Origin: CAWUJT01 sp963922715
GTDB taxonomy: Bacteria > Pseudomonadota > Alphaproteobacteria > Rhodobacterales > Rhodobacteraceae
Direction: 5' to 3'
NCBI GenBank assembly: GCA_963922715.1
Contig: CAWUJT010000005.1
Location: 1 to 54,450, forward strand
DNA length: 54,450 nucleotides
Positions 51,403 to 54,450 of the stretch are shown here, one piece after another. Numbering within the stretch: the first letter of the stretch is position 1; each line of letters starts with the position of its first letter. Under the pieces are notes generated by a model, which worked only from the letters and a program-made list of their open reading frames with translations, was not told where the DNA came from and ran no database searches. A program made the translations under genes and the position numbers.

Positions 51403-52056
51403 ATGGAGAGGTGGACACAAACACTGGATGGCTACTGTGAACGCCTGGGGCCAGAGTATTGGGCGGAGCCGATCAATGCCGTCACCAATCTGGCCTTTTT
51501 GGTGGCCGCCGCTGTGATGTGGCGGCGTGCCCCTTTTGCTTTATGCCGACTTCTAAGTGCAATTTTAGGCACCATTGGCATTGGCAGCTATCTGTTCCAT
51601 ACCCATGCCACGGTCTGGGCGTTGGTGACCGATGTCCTGCCGATCGGTGCGTTTATCTTGGTCTATATCTGGGCGGCCAATCGGGTCTTTTGGCGGCTCT
51701 CGGTGCTTTGGGCCAGCTTGGGGACGGCGGCTTTTGTGCCTTATGCCGCCGCTGCGGGCTGGCTTTTTGCGCAACTTCCCGGCTTTTCGATTTCCGCGCC
51801 CTATTGGCCGGTTGCCCTTTTGATCGCGCTTTACGCGATCGCCTTACGCCAGCGCGCGCCTGATGTTGCCCGGGGTCTGGCCATCGGGGCCGGGCTTTTG
51901 ACACTGTCGCTGATCGCACGCTCCGCCGATATGGGCGTTTGTGCGGCTTTGCCTGTGGGCACACATTTCTTATGGCATCTGTTAAATGGCCTTATGCTGG
52001 GTTGGATGATCGAAGTTTTGCGGCGCAAACTTGCACAGGACACCGCGCAGGGCTAA
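51403..52056 (+). CDS. Ceramidase-family membrane protein
   Basis: The 217-aa membrane protein has about six to seven helices and ceramidase/CREST features: DGYCERLGPEYWAEPINAVTNLAFL at the N-terminus, FHTHATVWALVTDVLPI with the metal His, and a C-terminal GTHFLWHLLNGLML His pair. It probably hydrolyses an amide bond in a lipid. Its start lies four bases after the DUF2235 stop, so two lipid-hydrolase-like genes are adjacent. Confidence 0.87.
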   Translation: MERWTQTLDGYCERLGPEYWAEPINAVTNLAFLVAAAVMWRRAPFALCRLLSAILGTIGIGSYLFHTHATVWALVTDVLPIGAFILVYIWAANRVFWRLSVLWASLGTAAFVPYAAAAGWLFAQLPGFSISAPYWPVALLIALYAIALRQRAPDVARGLAIGAGLLTLSLIARSADMGVCAALPVGTHFLWHLLNGLMLGWMIEVLRRKLAQDTAQG

Positions 52057-52085
52057 ACCGCTGTGAGTATTGGAGTCGAAACCTC

Positions 52086-52373
52086 ATGTCGATTGATCTT
52101 GAAACCGCCCGCAAAGTGGCCAAACTGGCCCGCATCGCTGTGCCAGAGGAAGACTTGCCTGCCTTGGCCCGTGAGTTTAACGCTATTCTTGGGTTTATCG
52201 AACAGCTGCAAGAAGTCGATGTGGAGGGTATCGCGCCCATGGTGTCGGTTACGCCGATGCGGTTGAAGCGCCGCACCGACGAGGTCAGCGATGGTGGACA
52301 GGCGGCGGCGGTTTTGGCCAATGCCCCCGATGCGCGAGAGGGATTTTTTGCCGTGCCAAAGGTGGTGGAATGA
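52086..52373 (+). CDS. gatC: Glu-tRNA(Gln)/Asp-tRNA(Asn) amidotransferase subunit C
   Basis: The 95-aa subunit begins MSIDLETARKVAKLARIAVPEEDL and has the FNAILGFIEQLQEVDVEGI belt and the RRTDEV segment of GatC. It stabilises GatA and GatB in the enzyme that turns Glu-tRNA(Gln) or Asp-tRNA(Asn) into the amide form. ATG follows GGAG, and its stop overlaps gatA by ATGA. Confidence 0.96.
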   Translation: MSIDLETARKVAKLARIAVPEEDLPALAREFNAILGFIEQLQEVDVEGIAPMVSVTPMRLKRRTDEVSDGGQAAAVLANAPDAREGFFAVPKVVE

Positions 52374-53854
52374 GCGATCTGACAAAACTCACCATTGCAA
52401 AGGCGCGCGATGCGCTGCGCGCCGGAGAGATCACCAGCGTTGATCTGACACAGGCCTGCCTTGACGCGATAGAGGCGGCCAGCGCCCTGAATGCTTTTGT
52501 GCACCACACGCCTGAGATTGCACTGGCGCAAGCCGAAGTTGCCGATCAGCGCATCGCCTCAGGCGATACATCAGCTTTGTGCGGTATTCCGCTGGGAATA
52601 AAGGATTTATATTGCACAAAAGACGTACCATCCCAAGCGGCCTCAAAAATTCTGGAGGGATTTCGACCCCCTTATGAATCGACCATCACCCAACAGTTGT
52701 TTGACCATGGCGCGGTGATGTTGGGCAAGCTGAACATGGATGAGTTTGCCATGGGCAGCTCGAACGAAACCTCTGTCTATGGCGATGTTGTCAACCCCTG
52801 GCGTCGCCATGGCGACACAACACCTCTGACGCCTGGGGGATCATCGGGCGGCTCTGCCGCGGCGGTGGCAGCGGATTTATGTCTGGGGGCGCTGGGCACG
52901 GACACCGGCGGTTCAATCCGGCAACCCGCGGCGGTGACAGGGATCACCGGCCTCAAACCCACCTATGGGCGGTGTTCCCGCTGGGGGCTTGTGGCCTTTG
53001 CCTCTTCGCTTGATCAAGCGGGGCCAATGGTCAAATCGGTGCGCGATGCGGCCCTTTTGTTGGAAGGTATGGCGGGTCACGATCCGAAAGACAGCACCAG
53101 CGCGGATACCCCCGTGCCCAACTATGAAGCGTTGTTGACAGGCGATATTCGGGGCAAAGTCATCGGTATTCCAAAAGAATATCGCATGGACGGCATGCCA
53201 GAGGAGATCGAGGCCCTTTGGGCCAAGGGGCAAGACATGCTGCGTGATGCGGGTGCTGAGCTGCGCGATATCTCTCTGCCCCACACGAAATATGCTTTGC
53301 CAGCCTATTATGTGATTGCCCCGGCGGAGGCGTCGTCCAACCTCGCGCGCTATGACGGTGTGCGCTTTGGCCACCGCGCCAAGCTGGCTGAGGGCCATGG
53401 TATCACCGAGATGTATGAGAAAACCCGGGCGGAGGGCTTTGGGCCAGAGGTGCAGCGGCGGGTGATGATTGGTACCTATGTGCTGAGTGCGGGATTTTAT
53501 GATGCTTACTACAACAGGGCGCGCCAGGTGCGGACCTTGATCAAGCGCGACTTTGAAGACGTCTTTAATGAAGGTGTCGATGCCATTTTGACCCCAACAA
53601 CCCCCTGCGCCGCTTTCGCGCTTGGCAAAGAGATGCACGATCCGGTGGAGATGTATCTCAACGATGTGTTTACCGTCACGGTCAACCTGGCCGGATTGCC
53701 TGGCATCAGTGTGCCCGCCGGTCTGGATGCCACGGGCCTGCCGCTGGGGCTGCAGCTTATTGGGCGTCCGTGGGAAGAGGGGGCTTTGCTTGATGTCGCC
53801 TATACGCTAGAGGCCCGTGCGGGATTTGTGGCGCAACCTCATAAATGGTGGTAA
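52370..53854 (+). CDS. gatA: Glu-tRNA(Gln)/Asp-tRNA(Asn) amidotransferase subunit A
   Basis: The 494-aa amidase-signature protein releases ammonia from glutamine for tRNA amidation. The Ser-cis-Ser-Lys catalytic elements are present: K78 in GIPLGIKDL, the GGSSGGSAAA stretch at about 156-165, and S182 in DTGGSIRQPA. Length and C-terminal region (TVNLAGLPGISVPAGLDATGLPLGLQLIG) are normal. gatB is not in the window. Confidence 0.97.
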   Translation: MSDLTKLTIAKARDALRAGEITSVDLTQACLDAIEAASALNAFVHHTPEIALAQAEVADQRIASGDTSALCGIPLGIKDLYCTKDVPSQAASKILEGFRPPYESTITQQLFDHGAVMLGKLNMDEFAMGSSNETSVYGDVVNPWRRHGDTTPLTPGGSSGGSAAAVAADLCLGALGTDTGGSIRQPAAVTGITGLKPTYGRCSRWGLVAFASSLDQAGPMVKSVRDAALLLEGMAGHDPKDSTSADTPVPNYEALLTGDIRGKVIGIPKEYRMDGMPEEIEALWAKGQDMLRDAGAELRDISLPHTKYALPAYYVIAPAEASSNLARYDGVRFGHRAKLAEGHGITEMYEKTRAEGFGPEVQRRVMIGTYVLSAGFYDAYYNRARQVRTLIKRDFEDVFNEGVDAILTPTTPCAAFALGKEMHDPVEMYLNDVFTVTVNLAGLPGISVPAGLDATGLPLGLQLIGRPWEEGALLDVAYTLEARAGFVAQPHKWW

Positions 53855-53889
53855 GGTCAGACAAAACAATACTCAGAGGCGGTTCATCG

Positions 53890-54450
53890 ATGCGTATTTT
53901 ATTTCTTCTGTGTCCTGTTCTTCTTTTTGCCGCTTGCGCGGCACCTGTTCCAGACAGTCGGCAATCCGGTGTGGGCTTTGGCAGTTACTCAGCCTATCAA
54001 GAAGAATTGATACGTCGCTACCAAGCCACACGTGCTGCTATTTTACAGCAAGACCCTGATCCAACGCCGCAACAGGAGGTCCCCACCGCGCAAGACGGAC
54101 CGGCAAACGCCATGCAACAAGGGCCGCTGGTGGGCGGGACGTCGGAGTTATCGCAGGAGCAGGACTTCGGGGTCGTGTCTGCCCAGCGCGGCATTGAAGA
54201 AGATGCCGCGCGCATTGCGGCGGCACGTCAACAATATGAACTTGTTACCCCCACCGACATTGAACGACCAGATCAGACGGGGCCAAATATCATTGCTTAT
54301 GCCTTGAATGCGCAGCATCCTGTGGGCACACAGGTCTACAACCGGGGGCTTTTTGCCGGGCGCAATACAGAGTCCAAATGCGCGGGCTATCGCACCGATG
54401 ACATCGCGCAGGAGGCTTTCTTGCTTGAAGGCGGGCCTGAGCGGGACCGT
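53890..54450 (+). CDS. Putative lipoprotein, 3' end beyond the window
   Basis: An open frame of 187 codons begins at ATG 53890 and is still open at the window edge, so the gene is truncated here. It starts MRILFLLCPVLLFAAC with a lipobox Cys at residue 16, which predicts lipid anchoring. The next part is rich in Gln, Pro and Ala, then PNIIAYALNAQHPVGTQVYNRG, with no recognised domain. It may be a conserved outer-membrane lipoprotein of this family. Confidence 0.75.
   Translation, partial: MRILFLLCPVLLFAACAAPVPDSRQSGVGFGSYSAYQEELIRRYQATRAAILQQDPDPTPQQEVPTAQDGPANAMQQGPLVGGTSELSQEQDFGVVSAQRGIEEDAARIAAARQQYELVTPTDIERPDQTGPNIIAYALNAQHPVGTQVYNRGLFAGRNTESKCAGYRTDDIAQEAFLLEGGPERDR

Overview
The window reads as a chromosomal segment of a marine alphaproteobacterium of the Rhodobacteraceae (Roseobacter group). 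It is moderately GC-rich and gene-dense, with many ATGA/GTGA stop-start overlaps. The family-level assignment is an inference from gene content: TRAP transporters, a C-P lyase locus, ppiD-trpE, gatCA, a form-II CoxL-type hydroxylase and a ceramidase-like protein. I see no integrase, transposase, CRISPR array or prophage.

Layout. 1-4131: tRNA-Ser(GGA), thrS, and a dusA-TSUP exporter pair. 4132-4753: a long AT-rich intergenic region holding dyads, a Pho-box-like site and a leader hairpin. 4754-8393 (+): a four-gene overlapping operon of a PhnM-like amidohydrolase, an MFS transporter, a sugar-phosphate-isomerase-like TIM barrel and a cytidine-deaminase-like protein. 8390-24063 (-): a 15.7-kb phosphonate block. 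From its promoter end it runs phnG-phnH-phnI-VOC-phnJ-phnK-phnL-phnM, then phnC-phnD-GNAT-phnE-phnE-transglutaminase-P-loop kinase, then histidine phosphatase, hexapeptide transferase, Stf0 sulfotransferase, a two-domain GNAT and a split permease. 24248-31231 (+), divergent from phnG: a Ugp-like ABC importer (binding protein, two permeases, ATPase) with two EEP-family phosphodiesterases flanking a UgpQ-like glycerophosphodiesterase. 31340-33795: an ECF sigma factor with a membrane VWA protein. 33830-39168 (-): a TRAP transporter with unusually large membrane subunits, and a DUF599 protein. 39451-41768 (+): two paralogous secreted trypsin-like proteases, then an IbpA-type small heat shock gene behind a ROSE-like RNA thermometer. 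41848-45225 (-): trpE and ppiD. 45476-54450 (+): CoA transferase, glycosyltransferase, CoxL-type hydroxylase, DUF2235 hydrolase, ceramidase-like protein, gatC, gatA and the start of a lipoprotein gene cut by the window edge.

The most unusual feature is the C-P lyase core. Aligned without gaps to my memory of the E. coli PhnJ C-terminus, this PhnJ keeps only one of the four essential cysteines (three [4Fe-4S] ligands and the thiyl-radical Cys). PhnG, PhnH, PhnI, PhnK, PhnL and PhnM all look intact. A metal-dependent-looking VOC/glyoxalase-fold gene sits between phnI and phnJ with four-base overlaps on both sides. A 20-base Pho-box-like element (TGTCATT-N4-CGTTACATC) occurs upstream of both phnG and the separate PhnM-like operon, and a weaker version precedes the Ugp-like operon. 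My working model, which is inference, is one phosphate-starvation island: phosphodiester or phosphonoester compounds are imported whole, de-esterified by the EEP/GDPD enzymes, and passed to a PhnGHIJKLM-like complex whose chemistry may differ from canonical radical-SAM C-P lyase.
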